Assembly: GCA_017590115.1 (NCBI GenBank)
Contig: JAGGNK010011225.1
Coordinates: 2,419,387 to 2,483,386 of the forward strand
Direction of reading: 5' to 3'
Source: Montifringilla adamsi
Taxonomy: Eukaryota; Chordata; Aves; Passeriformes; Passeridae
Length of the DNA stretch: 64,000 bases
Part shown: positions 1 to 10,205 of the stretch, piece by piece
Numbering within the stretch: the stretch's first letter is position 1
Layout of the letters: each line of letters starts with the position of its first letter
Translations under genes and position numbers: made by a program
The notes under the pieces: model-generated
What the model was told of the DNA's origin: nothing
The model's input: the letters and a program-made list of their open reading frames with translations, nothing else
The model's database searches: none

Positions 1-1924
1 CAGACATTTCTGTTGAACAAAGATAGCAGGAAAAGCAAAAAAAAATGTGATCAAAGATGTTACAGGAATGATTAAAACACTACAGGAGTGAATCATGAGT
101 CTTTACTGGGTTTTGCAAACTTTTATTCCATAGAAGTCATTAGTGCATAGCTCAGATTTATTTCACTGTCTTCCACACGGATTACAGAAAAAAAACCCCA
201 AAGCACACAGTTTGAGAAAATACAACCTTAAGGGAAAAAAGCAAAATTAAAAATAAAAAACCTAGCAAAACTCTCAGAAGGTATTTACACTGAATTTGTA
301 AAAGAAATGGTGAAAAAAAATCCATTAAAATTCCAATTGTTTGGGTTCTTTCTGGAGCTTATGAAAAAGAAGAAAAAGAAAGGAAAACATCTCTGGGGAC
401 TCTTATGGCTGTGGTTTTGTTGATGTACAAGCTTAGCATGAATCCTATGATAATTTTATCTGCCTACCTAAGTGTCTGCCTTATAGCCCTATTGCACTTT
501 CAGGATTTGATTTTATGTCGGTGCAAGGCTTTGGAGCAGGGGTGGGGGAGGAGTCTAAGGGATATCCTAATCAGCTGTTGGGATTGCTAAAGGCTTCACA
601 TGTACTTAGATCAGCCAGGCCCAAGATGCTCACATGTGTTCAATGTCTTTGTGTCCTTTTGTAGTGCAGCACCTGCTTGGTGGCAAAGTCCCTTCAGTAG
701 TATGGAAGAGACCAAGGGAACAACAAAGCCCTTCCTCTTCAGTTGTGAAAAACACTTGAGCTACTGCAGCAGGCATACACATCCTACTAACAGAGTGGGG
801 AAAAGGGTCAGATACAGACTGCCTGAAACAATTATCCTGAAATTATATTGAAGAGAAGGGGAAGGGAAAGGGGAAGGGAAAACTTTGACCCTTTTTTGAG
901 GGTTGAATTAAGATTTTATAACCTAGAAATGAGTTAAACAACTACAGAATGTCTTTACACAGTTTGAAAAGATTTTGAAATGTTCTTAAAATGTTAACTC
1001 TTTAATGTTAAACACAGCATTTTCTAGCAAAATCTGACTGGCTGAGCTTGGAGACTGAGGACGTAGACGTGATTTTGAACAAATATTTTCAGCACACTGT
1101 GGAAGTGGTAGTAGTCACAATTTAAAAATGCACAGATGACTCTTTGAATCCTGCAAAAGTATCTTGGCACATAAAAATTATCTCTAGCATTTGCAGCAAC
1201 TGTGGTTTTATGTCTGATTGAGCGTTCAGTAACTAAAAAACCAACTACATAAGTGTTATAATTTTAATTTCCATTCAGTCCCTTTATAAACTTTTTTAAA
1301 GTTTGGCTATGTGCATTGCTTTGTCAGGAAAAGTATCTCCACTTCAGCATTTTAACTATAATTAATGATGACATTCACCTTGATTGTTGCCAAGTTTATA
1401 TTCCCTAAGAGATGGAACAAAACACACAACATGTAAATTATTTATACTTCCATATGGAGGCTTATTGTTAATACTTTCTCCGTAATTCTTAAGCTTTGGA
1501 TCTTAATGATGAAATGTAGATCACTGGTGCATTTAGTTCAAAATATAAAGAGCAGCATGTATCCAAAGAGATGAAAATACTCTGATACTTCAAAAATTAA
1601 CAATAAAGAAGCCTTTTTTTCCTGTCAAAATTGCTCTGCTAGCTCTCAGAATGCATCTATACATGAATCTAGATACCCTTTGCTGCCATGTAATTTTCCT
1701 TTGAGTAATGACACAGTGTCAATATTTTAACAAGTAGCTTCCATAAGTTTTAGAAAAATACAATCTCTGCTGTCCAGTGGTATCCCTCAAATTTTAGACT
1801 CAAAATCACAGATCATAATCTATAATCTAGGTTGAATGAGTGATAGGATATAACTCTTTACTTTCTAATTTAAAGCCCTACCAAATAGGTAAATATTTTT
1901 GGAATTTTTGATCTGACCTTTTCT
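1..1924. other. Gene-free AT-rich sequence
   Basis: No supported gene or recognised repeat family. Open frames at 405-590 and 600-851 (61 and 83 codons) are of chance length, have no recognisable motif and are not bounded by splice-like context that I can defend. The only structured element is a short purine repeat of GGGGAA and GGGAAA type near 851-882. The rest is mixed AT-rich sequence with short A-runs. Confidence 0.6.
851..882 (+). repeat. Purine (GGGGAAGGGAAA)-type short repeat
   Basis: An all-purine stretch alternates GGGGAA and GGGAAA units over about 30 bases. It is directly visible and is probably a small impure microsatellite. Confidence 0.6.
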
Positions 1925-2045
1925 AGAATTTTGTACCCTCAGGCATGCGATATCACTCTTGGGACTGCCCTGTACAGGACCAGGAGTTGGTCTTCAGTGA
2001 TACCCGTGGGTGCCTTCCAAGTCAGGATATTATATGATTCTATGA
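1925..2045 (+). mobile_element. CR1 LINE 3' end fragment
   Basis: The stretch carries the recognisable order of a CR1 3' untranslated end: a 'gcatgcgatatcactcttggg' type block, then 'caggaccaggagttgg', then a 'gggtgccttcc' block, finishing with the diagnostic tail TATGATTCTATGATTCT. The tail places the element on the + strand. Only the last 120 bp or so survive, as expected for 5'-truncated CR1 insertions. The subfamily is not assigned. Confidence 0.8.
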
Positions 2046-5009
2046 TTCTTCCACTGCTTTATGTAGTAGAGGTTAAACTTTTTTCCCCCTTCTATGTTTT
2101 CTGTTTTTCTTAAGTTTATTTTGTGCCTTTTGTATCCTTTTTGCACCTTGAATAATTCTTCTCCGCACAAAATGAAGATCCTCTTTTGATAATTGCAGAT
2201 AGTGCTCCAGTTTTTCTTGCTCTTAATAGACTGTCATAAATCAAAGTCTGCAATCTATAAATTTGTGTTGGGCAAACACATAGCTTTGCATGCAGTATTG
2301 CCTGTGTGATCTCATCCATCGCACTAAGCAGTGTAGGGTAGTGATTTATTGGAATAGGGAAACCAAGTAAATTCCCTGTCTGGACCAATATAATCATTCC
2401 CTTGTTCTGAAGGTTCAGTGATTTCACGATTAGTCATTCCATCTCTTTTCCCTACAAATGCAGGCAAGATACCTAAAAACCCAGCAACCTTATAGAGCAT
2501 GTATTTAACTTTGTGAAAATATCTTCTTCACTTCATATGACCAAAACTTTGATTCCTCAATCAGTCAGGAAATATTCATATTGAATCCATAAATATGAGA
2601 TAAAACAACTGTAATCCATTGACAAAGTAAAATTTATTCAAGTCATGTAAGTCAGAGCAGCTAAAGACAAAACATGTACTGAAAACAGGCTAAAAGGCAG
2701 CTTTGCCTTTTTTAGGAGAAAATTAGGAGATAAATGTTATGCACATTGAGAACAAACTATCTAAAGACAGCACCATGTGTTTTACATATCTTGTTTAATG
2801 TGTGCAGTTATACAACTTGGACCTCCACATAAAAGAAGTATTGGTAAATCTTATGATGCAAAATCTGTTAAATAAATTTAGCAAAGAACAAGAAAATACA
2901 AAAATTTCTGAAATTATTGTTCAATAGATACAGTCTCCAACTTCCTAACAACACAGGAAGGTTCAGTAAGAGAGTATTAAGAGAGTATTTCTGTATACAC
3001 AATCTAGCCTCAGAAATTATTTTCTCTTTAACCTGGCTTGAAGTGGCTTCATACAAGCCACACCAGCTTTCATACCAGGTATTCATTCCTCATAAATGTT
3101 TTTCAGTTACAACAATAAAAAATGCAAAACAATGAATTGTTTCAGATAATAGTTAAATACATATACAGCAACTTTTGTTGTTTCAGTTTTGCATCCAATT
3201 GAATATTCTGCTTATAAGTTAGAAAATATTACACAGTGGGAGAGTGTAACTGCTTAGCTTTATGATTTTCAAATATTCCCATCATTAAACATGTGGTCTT
3301 CCCTATATGTAAAGTTAGTAATAGTTGTTTCCTAGATAAAGATTCAGGAAAACTAGTGAGCAAATGATGCATGACTTGAAATTAATTGCTTCCCAATCTT
3401 AGTTTTCTCCTTGGTAATCCATATCTGTTGGAAAAGCAGAACTGAGACTTAACTAGTCAAATTCTGCTGCACATTGGTCTGCTCTGAGAGTCAGTCACTC
3501 CCTGAAGTAAATTCATAATGTAAACCCTTAGCTGAGTACCATTAAAATGTAATCAGATCATTATAATTTGGAACATTAGTGCTCTCATCAAATGAATGTT
3601 CTTTTGAAAACACATCATGTATGGTCTAGAATCTCTATTTAGCTTCAGTTTACAAACTCCAAATGCACCTGTTTGAGCTTTGGATTGACTAATGGCGCTG
3701 TCATATGTCTTTCCCTATAATTCTATATTGAAGCTGGGCAACCATTGGAAGCAACAAGGAATCAATTCTTTAGTTTCCTGGCAGCACATTAACTTTACTG
3801 TATGAAATGGTTACTAACATGAATGCATCACACATTTTTAGCAGCAAACAACCAAATAAGAAGAAAACGTTCAGCATCTTTTCAGTCTTAAAGAATGAAA
3901 TCAATTTGATTAATAAGAAAACACTTAGGAAACCAACAAGTTGGACAAGGTTTAGCAATCCCACTGTGACTTTTGTAGTGCAACATTCACAGGACAACAG
4001 ACACCTTAAATAATAATTAATTCAGTTGAAAAGAAATGTTGCATTTTAGATTGCATTTTATTTCCCTCTCTTTTATGCTTCAGCCTACCAGAAAATTGAA
4101 ATCTCTATCTCTGGCAGTTCTGTGGCAGACTTCCAGCTTTATCTTAACGAAGAAGGAATTATTTTTGACAAAGTTCTGTTCTCCAAGTGTCCCAAAATCC
4201 TCTAATTCATTTACATGAGGTAGAGGGAAAAAGAAAGAATGGAAAAAAGAGCAGTGAAGCATACAAGTATTACTCAAAAAGAATATAAGAAAGTGTTCTA
4301 TGGAAGGAAGACATGCGTATTTTATGGCAGAAAAGTATAGCAGCAGAATAGAAAAGTAGAAAATCACATTTCCTTAAATGTAATGCTTGAAAATTCACCA
4401 ATTTATTCTTATATAAAACTATCAAATGAATAATAAGTGAATTTCAGCAGTTTTGAAAAGCAATTGAGACTGAGAGGAAGCTGGAGGTATAAATGATTTC
4501 AAAGGAGATAAAGATTTTTCAAACTGGTAACTGGTATTAGATCTCATCATGAAGGCTTTTTTTTATTTCCCAAAAAAACTCACAAATGCAAGTCAATAGC
4601 CAGTACAAGGAAAAAAATCTTGTTGAAATTTAGAAAATTCCCTTAAACTGACATGAGGGGAGGACATTATGTAAACAAGCAGGACATTATGTAATCTTCC
4701 CCATAATATTTACCAAAATCTTCACACTACCATGTGTTCCTCTGATAAGTTACAGTAAAAACTACTGAGACATCTGTGTTCAAAGAACGTTGCTACTGAC
4801 TGAACTAAAGCAAACAGAGATGCCTCAAGACCAAGAAAGGACAAGAGTTACATCACATTATCCTTTATGTCTAAGGTTTGCTATTCTAAAAATTATGTAT
4901 TCAATATTAACTATATATGGGTGTGTATAATTCCAGAATAAGAATCTTAGTGATACTATAATTAGTGAGACCTCTAATAAAGTGCTGGTAGAAAACAATA
5001 ATGCTTGAA
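2046..5009. other. Gene-free AT-rich sequence
   Basis: No gene seen. Overlapping open frames on both strands at 2868-3135, 3770-4013 and 4036-4367 are antisense shadows of each other in low-complexity AT-rich DNA and resemble no family that I know. A 14-bp direct repeat (AGGACATTATGTAA) lies at 4661-4674 and 4681-4694, a 20-bp period, and looks like a small tandem slippage event. Confidence 0.55.
4661..4694 (+). repeat. Short direct repeat, 20-bp period
   Basis: AGGACATTATGTAA occurs at 4661 and again at 4681, separated by six bases. It is visible directly and is probably a local duplication. Confidence 0.7.
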
Positions 5010-5430
5010 GAACAGCCAATCTCCCACCCAGCTGCATGCTCACTCTCCTCCCCAGTGTGATAGGTAAAAAGTTTTCTTCTCCACAGGCTGCAGAGAACTG
5101 TCTGCTCCACTACGTCCTCTTCTAAATGCTGCAGAGGAATACTTTCTCTGTCATGGACAAACTTCTCCATGCTTTTGATATGCCCTCTGTTGTTTCTCTC
5201 ATTTTATTTCCTTCTCCTCTTCCTGTATGGGATTTTCTGCCCTTTCTTACATGCACTTTTCCAGAGATGCCCCAAATGTGGCTGATTAACTCAGCCATTC
5301 CCTGCGATGGATGTGTTGCAGGGATTGCTGGCACTGACTGTCTCCAGCTTGGGGCAGTTCTGGCCATCTTCCCACACAGGCCAGCCCTGCAGGACCCCTC
5401 CTTCCAAACCTTGTAATCCACACCAACACA
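5010..5430 (-). mobile_element. Decayed avian ERV LTR-like fragment(s)
   Basis: From about 5087 to 5425 the sequence runs collinear, at low identity, with the right-hand third of the LTR at 28290-29365. Shared blocks in order are: a 'ggctgcag' block with 'tctgctcca'; a 'tttctctca' block; 'ccctttctta(a/c)at'; a 'ccagag' block; a 'gctgattaactcagcc' block (compare 'ctgactggctcagcc'); 'tggcactgactgt' (compare 'tggcattggctcagt'); a 'ggggcag..ctggc' block; and 'ccaaacct' near the end. This implies the same orientation (- strand) and an older copy of the same or a sister family. The first 65 bases (5010-5075, 'ccacccagctgcatgctcactc') resemble a different avian LTR start on the + strand, so two fragments may be joined. 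Ends are not resolved and no target duplication was seen. The open frames here (5122-5421) are LTR noise. Confidence 0.5.
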
Positions 5431-6048
5431 CTTGGTTAAAGACTCTACAATATTTTAAACAAGGTTCTTAATCCAGCTCTTTTTAAATCTTGGAATTTGT
5501 AGATTTTATCCCACAGGAACATGAATTGCTGATCCATGTTTGCATAACACTGCATGCATAACAGTCCCAAATTAAATAATAGTGCATGGAAATTATATCT
5601 GGACTTTGAATTTCTCCTATTTTTACCAATGTGCAGACTTGGTAAAAATGTAACATGTCCAGTGATCTAAGCTTGAACTTTGGCAATGATTACATCAGTG
5701 TTAAAGGAAGAGTGACAAATACACAAACCTCTTTTGCAAAGTTTTCTCAGTTTTCAATAGAAGAGAATGTCTATTTGAAAAAGAGAAGCTGAGTTGTTCA
5801 GTTATTCAGATTGTTCAGGACATGTTTATATAACTCATTTTCAAATTATTCAGACATTTCAAATTCACCAAAACCATTCATACTTATCTACAATACAGTT
5901 AATATTTCTTTTCCTCAAAAAAAAAAAAAAAAAAAAAAAAAAAGAAGAAATCCATTGCAATGATTCTTCTCTTCCCCTAGTGTGGTGGTGCATTTTAGAA
6001 GAATATTTTTAAGTTGCAGTTTTGTTTTACATAAAGTATTTAAAAGAA
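5431..6048. other. AT-rich spacer with poly-A tract
   Basis: No gene seen. The stretch holds an uninterrupted run of 27 A (5917-5943) followed by GAAGAAATCC. I could not recognise the sequence upstream of the run as a processed transcript. Confidence 0.55.
5917..5943 (+). repeat. Poly-A tract, 27 A
   Basis: An uninterrupted homopolymer, seen directly. It creates a spurious poly-lysine open frame on the + strand at 5794-6012. Confidence 0.9.
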
Positions 6049-6369
6049 TGGTTTGCTCCTGGGCACCCCTTTGTCCCCTTTTACAAATGATTTAGCCAAT
6101 GTTGTACTCTCCCTTGCTCTGCTCTATCAACCCAAGGACCTACCCAATTTTCCAGTTCCCTTCTTCTCCATCAGTCAATGTAAACCCTGCCCTTATCTCC
6201 AGAACCTTCCCTGTCATTTATGTAACCCCTGGGTTCTCATTAGTTGTACAAGTGTGTTCTCCTCCCATATATCCCCTCATTGGTCACTGTAAGTTGTCCC
6301 AACTTATCCTTCTCCCCTAAGAATCCCTGAGTGGTTACTGTATAATCCCTGCCCCTGTTGCCTCCTCCC

Positions 6370-6377
6370 TTTATAAT
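6370..6377 (+). promoter_or_regulatory. TATA-like box in LTR
   Basis: TTTATAAT follows a CCTCC-rich stretch, about 110 bp upstream of the AATAAA at 6481. The spacing fits a U3 promoter with a short R region. Activity is inferred only. Confidence 0.5.
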
Positions 6378-6480
6378 CGGCTGTTCGGCGCTGTTCCATG
6401 CTTCTGGTAGCTGTTCCCTATGGAGCGTGCCTCTGTTTGCTACAGTGTGTCATCTTCTCTCTCTCTCTGCTTGGGGTTGG

Positions 6481-6486
6481 AATAAA
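6481..6486 (+). promoter_or_regulatory. LTR polyadenylation signal AATAAA
   Basis: A canonical hexamer embedded in 'ggaataaaggcagcttgga', the usual R-region context of avian LTRs as I know them. Confidence 0.55.
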
Positions 6487-6830
6487 GGCAGCTTGGAAAT
6501 ACAAACGAGAGCCCTTCTCTTTTCCTTTACCACGACTCTTGGTGTGGATTACTTTGTCAGCCAATTTCGGCAGTAAGGAATCCGGACTTGCGGCCGAACT
6601 GCTGCCCTCCGCCGGCCGGTGGCTGAGGCAGGGAGCGGCCACTCATGGCGCGCGTCCTGAGGGAGGAAGCGCTGGAGCAAGCTGGCTGGAAGGCTTCCTG
6701 CCCTCAGATCAGGCATGGCGTTATCCCAGCACGGCTGTTTGGTCTGGTTACTATCCAAGTTCAGCATAACCAGGTGACACTAATTAAAATACAGAGTTGA
6801 ACAACAGGCAATTTCTGATGTACTTCTTCA

Positions 6831-9800
6831 TGGTTTTTGCTACCAGCTGCTTCATGATTCCCAAGTTTATTTAAAAAAGCATATATAGGCATTATATAGG
6901 AAGAGGGAGGTTTGAGAAAACTGAATTTTACCTCTGTAGACGTTGGAACTTTCTGCAATTCCTCTGGGTTTTTTTTCTGATGAATTACTAGTTTTCTTTG
7001 GGGTATTTTATAGTTGTGATATGGTATAGATCAAAGAATTTTTTGTAACACATGTAAATGCAATTAAGCATCAATAGCCTAATTCATTTTTTCTGATGTC
7101 AAATAAAGCACAAATCTAAGTGACTTCATTAGGAGTAGAAACCTCAGATCTTTTCATCAGGCTCAACTGTGCATTTAATGATGTTTCATAGAGCAAATTC
7201 TAAATTCCAAATCGTCATAAAATCTGATACCACATATTTTTATTTCAGATTCATTCACTTAATTTAAAAAAATTAACCTTAAATAATCCTTTTCATTGCA
7301 ACCTTATGAATTCCACTATGATTTTCATGGAGCCAAACAGAAAGGTATCCTGTCCTGACGCATTATAACCCTTAATATCTGAAATATCATAATGACATCA
7401 GATTCATTTCTTATGGTGTTCCATATGGTTTAAGGAAAGAAAATTCAGGCTTAAAAGTAAAATTCAAAGATATTTTTATTATTCAATATTCTCCAATTAA
7501 AATAGGAGATTTATGCTCAAAACTTCAAAATGTACAAAATAAAATCTACAAGTGTAAAAAAACCTATACAAAATGATCTACAAAACTACCAATACATCTA
7601 CAAAGAGGAAATTAAGAATAAAAAATATTACATTATTAGCCTCTTATAAGTCTTGCGTTAATCCAATAGGATAGTTCAAGTTATTTGTAGGCATTTGCCT
7701 TTTCTTAACTTTGGAAGTGCTGAAATTTTAATTTTCAAAATAATATTTTTTAATCAATTTTATTCTGTAAAAGTATATACTTTTGATTAAACTAAGACAA
7801 TAAGAACGTTACGACTTCGCAAGTACAATATTTGAATATGCCCATAATGCAGAGAAGAGTTAGAGCCATAGAGAGGTTATTAACATAAATTGCAATTATG
7901 AAACTGATTGTCATCATTTACGACTCTTTTCAAATTACTTGACAGATTGTCATGGGAAAATGAGTTATGCAAATTTATTAATGTTTATGCAAATTGTTTG
8001 ACTTCAAGACTGAAGTAAGACTATGGATCCAATACCCTTCAACGTGTACCATGAAAAGCAAAGGGTACTCATTTCACTTAAACTTATTTGAATTAATCAT
8101 GGCAAAACCAAAATAATCTTATTTCTAAAATTGCTTTGATTGGGAAATGTTCCTGACTCATACAAACGGAGCAATTAGTCTAGCAAAGTATTATGTAGAC
8201 TGTGAGTGAGTTCATTTTGGATGTGATCATGGACACATTTTGACTTAAGATCAGGAACTGTTCAGAATGCATAAAAATGAAGTAGTTAATGAGGGGAAAT
8301 TGGAGAAGGATGTTGTGCTGTACTTCTTAACTGCATTTTTTTAAGCCTTCTGATTGCTTGTAAATTTTGATTTAAAGTACTTTATGTAATCATGTTAATA
8401 CTTTGCAGGCTTCACCCAAGCCAAGTTACTTTTACAGCTATTTTGCAGATTTAGACAGGAAAACACATCAGAATGCATTTGAGATTTGACCATCAACTTT
8501 TTTGCGAACTGAAAGTTTGCACATTAACAAACTTTTTGTCCAAAATCATAAAGAAAACAAGTTTAAAATATAAAAAAACAGTTGGTTTGCAAACCTTCTT
8601 ATTGAAATTATGAACAAGAAAGGACAAATTTGTCCAGTGGGCCAATAAGTAACATCTACAGATGTTTCTGTCAACATATGATTATGAACTTTGATTTCAC
8701 TATTAAATAGAAACATGCTTGTTAAATGATAGGTTTAACTTGTACATAATTTCAAGAAGACCATTATTCTTTCAATATCCAGAACAAGAAAAGGATGAGT
8801 AGACTCTGTAAAAGTTGACAAGAGGTTGCCTGTTCAGACTGATATAGAATGAGAAGTAGTGAGAAGATTCCCAAATGTCTTTATCCTTCCAGCAAGATAA
8901 TCCACAAAGCGAATTTATGCATGTCACCATAGAGCAGCTATGTGCCTTTTTCCTTTGTCCATTTAATTCCTCAGCAATAAGAAAGGAGTTACCCCACCTT
9001 TAACCATCCATGTGACCAAAGAAATATGCCAGGTCTCCATTTGGAGCTACTTGGGTTCTCTTTCTAATCACTGAAAAGATGTATTGTTTTGTTTTATGAT
9101 TCCTCTCTGCCACTATTTGAGAATTACCTGTTGCTGACCACTGCCTCAGGAGAGACATATGACATTTCAGGGCACTTCACTATAGGGAAAACTATCAAAT
9201 TTTTAATTAGATATTAAATTATTCAGAAGAACACACAGACATACCTCAAGGACAGTAATAGAAAACCAAGGGGTTTTTTCTTATACTAACATGTACAATC
9301 TGAAACTGCTTGGAAATCAAAAATGTAAAAATAATAATCTGTAGAGGAACTGACTTTGCTTTTCTTATTAAATTCAATTTCAAATTTTTGCCCATAGTTA
9401 TTACAGGAAAAGAACATCAGAAGTGTAAAGTCAATTAGCTTTTATTTTGTCTGCCACCACTTATTATTCATTATGTTATACTTAGAAGTCTCAGCTATAT
9501 TCTGAATCTTAATTTCCCTGTATCAAAAGACTGAATATCAAAAAGGTAAAGAAAGAAGTACATCTGAGGCCAGATATAATAGAGGCCTTGTAATCCTTAA
9601 AGTCCAAGATACTAAAACTGGCAGCAATCTGTGCAGGGAAAATGGTAGAAAAAAGAGTTAAAAAAAATCTCCTGGAAAACAAGGTCCTATATGTAGACCA
9701 AAAAAAAAAAAAAAACAAAAAAACCCAAACAAACAACATGATTAGCCAGGAAAATTATGCTTTAGGAATCAGGGCACAGAAAGGTGAGAGGCAGGTGAGT

Positions 9801-10117
9801 CAAACCTGGGAAATGTTGTTAAAACAAATAAAGATTCTTCAGTATACAGAAACGTTTTAAAAGTAAAATTACTATGAAGAATGTTCTGAATAAAGATTAA
9901 AGATAAACTTGATGTGGCTTTGAAAAAAAAGTTAATATAGAAATTTTCAAAATGATGCAGTTCTTTTTTGGGGGACAAAAAGAAGATGAACTTGAGGACA
10001 GTATGAAAACAGAATTGGTCACAACAAAACTGGAAGGAAAACTAATAGAGTTAATGACCCCAGATTGGCTGGGACCAAGGATCTTGTCCCACAGGCTGTT
10101 CCATATCTGAGACATGA
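6831..10117. other. Gene-free AT-rich sequence
   Basis: No gene or recognised transposon. This is one of the most AT-rich parts of the window by eye. A pair of POU-type octamers (ATGCAAAT) occurs at 7967 and 7987 in an otherwise complex, non-repetitive block (about 7840-8010). An A-run at 9701-9715 explains the lysine-rich open frame at 9642-9860 and the phenylalanine-rich one opposite. Confidence 0.55.
7965..7995 (+). promoter_or_regulatory. Two POU octamer motifs, 20-bp period
   Basis: TTATGCAAATT occurs at 7965-7975 and again at 7985-7995. Each contains ATGCAAAT, the consensus bound by Oct/POU-domain factors. Two perfect sites two helical turns apart are compatible with an enhancer, but AT-rich DNA makes chance occurrence plausible. 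No nearby promoter is visible. Confidence 0.3.
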
Positions 10118-10205
10118 AATCAGTATAGAACCATAGAGTCATTTTCAGTTGGAAAAGACCCTTTAGATCATTGAGTCCAACCACAAGCGTAGCACACCTA
10201 GCATT
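10118..10205 (-). mobile_element. CR1 LINE 3' end fragment
   Basis: The start 'agaaccatagagtcattttcagttggaaaagaccc' followed by 'tagatcattgagtccaacc' is the reverse complement of a CR1 3' end, whose tail on the - strand reads (ATTCTATG..). Only about 90 bp remain. The element therefore runs on the - strand with its 3' end at the lower coordinate. Confidence 0.75.

Larger units (their letters stand above)
6049..6779 (+). mobile_element. Avian ERV LTR-like unit (probable solo LTR)
   Basis: The unit has the order of a retroviral LTR on the + strand. First comes a C/T-rich U3 with 'cattggtcactgtaagttg' type blocks, then a TATA-like box (TTTATAAT, 6370-6377), then a polyadenylation signal AATAAA (6481-6486) about 110 bp downstream. 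A U5-like region follows ('cgactcttggtgtggatt', 'gtcagccaatttcgg'), then a sharply GC-rich stretch (about 6585-6760). I recognise this arrangement from songbird LTRs but cannot name the family. Boundaries are uncertain. A TG...CA reading gives 6049-6779, with no matching flanks. A TGGTT pair could bound 6054-6830, and a TTAAAA pair lies at 6040-6045 and 6784-6789. None is decisive. No gag, pol or env region is attached. Open frames at 6053-6769 fall within it and are not genes. Confidence 0.65.
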
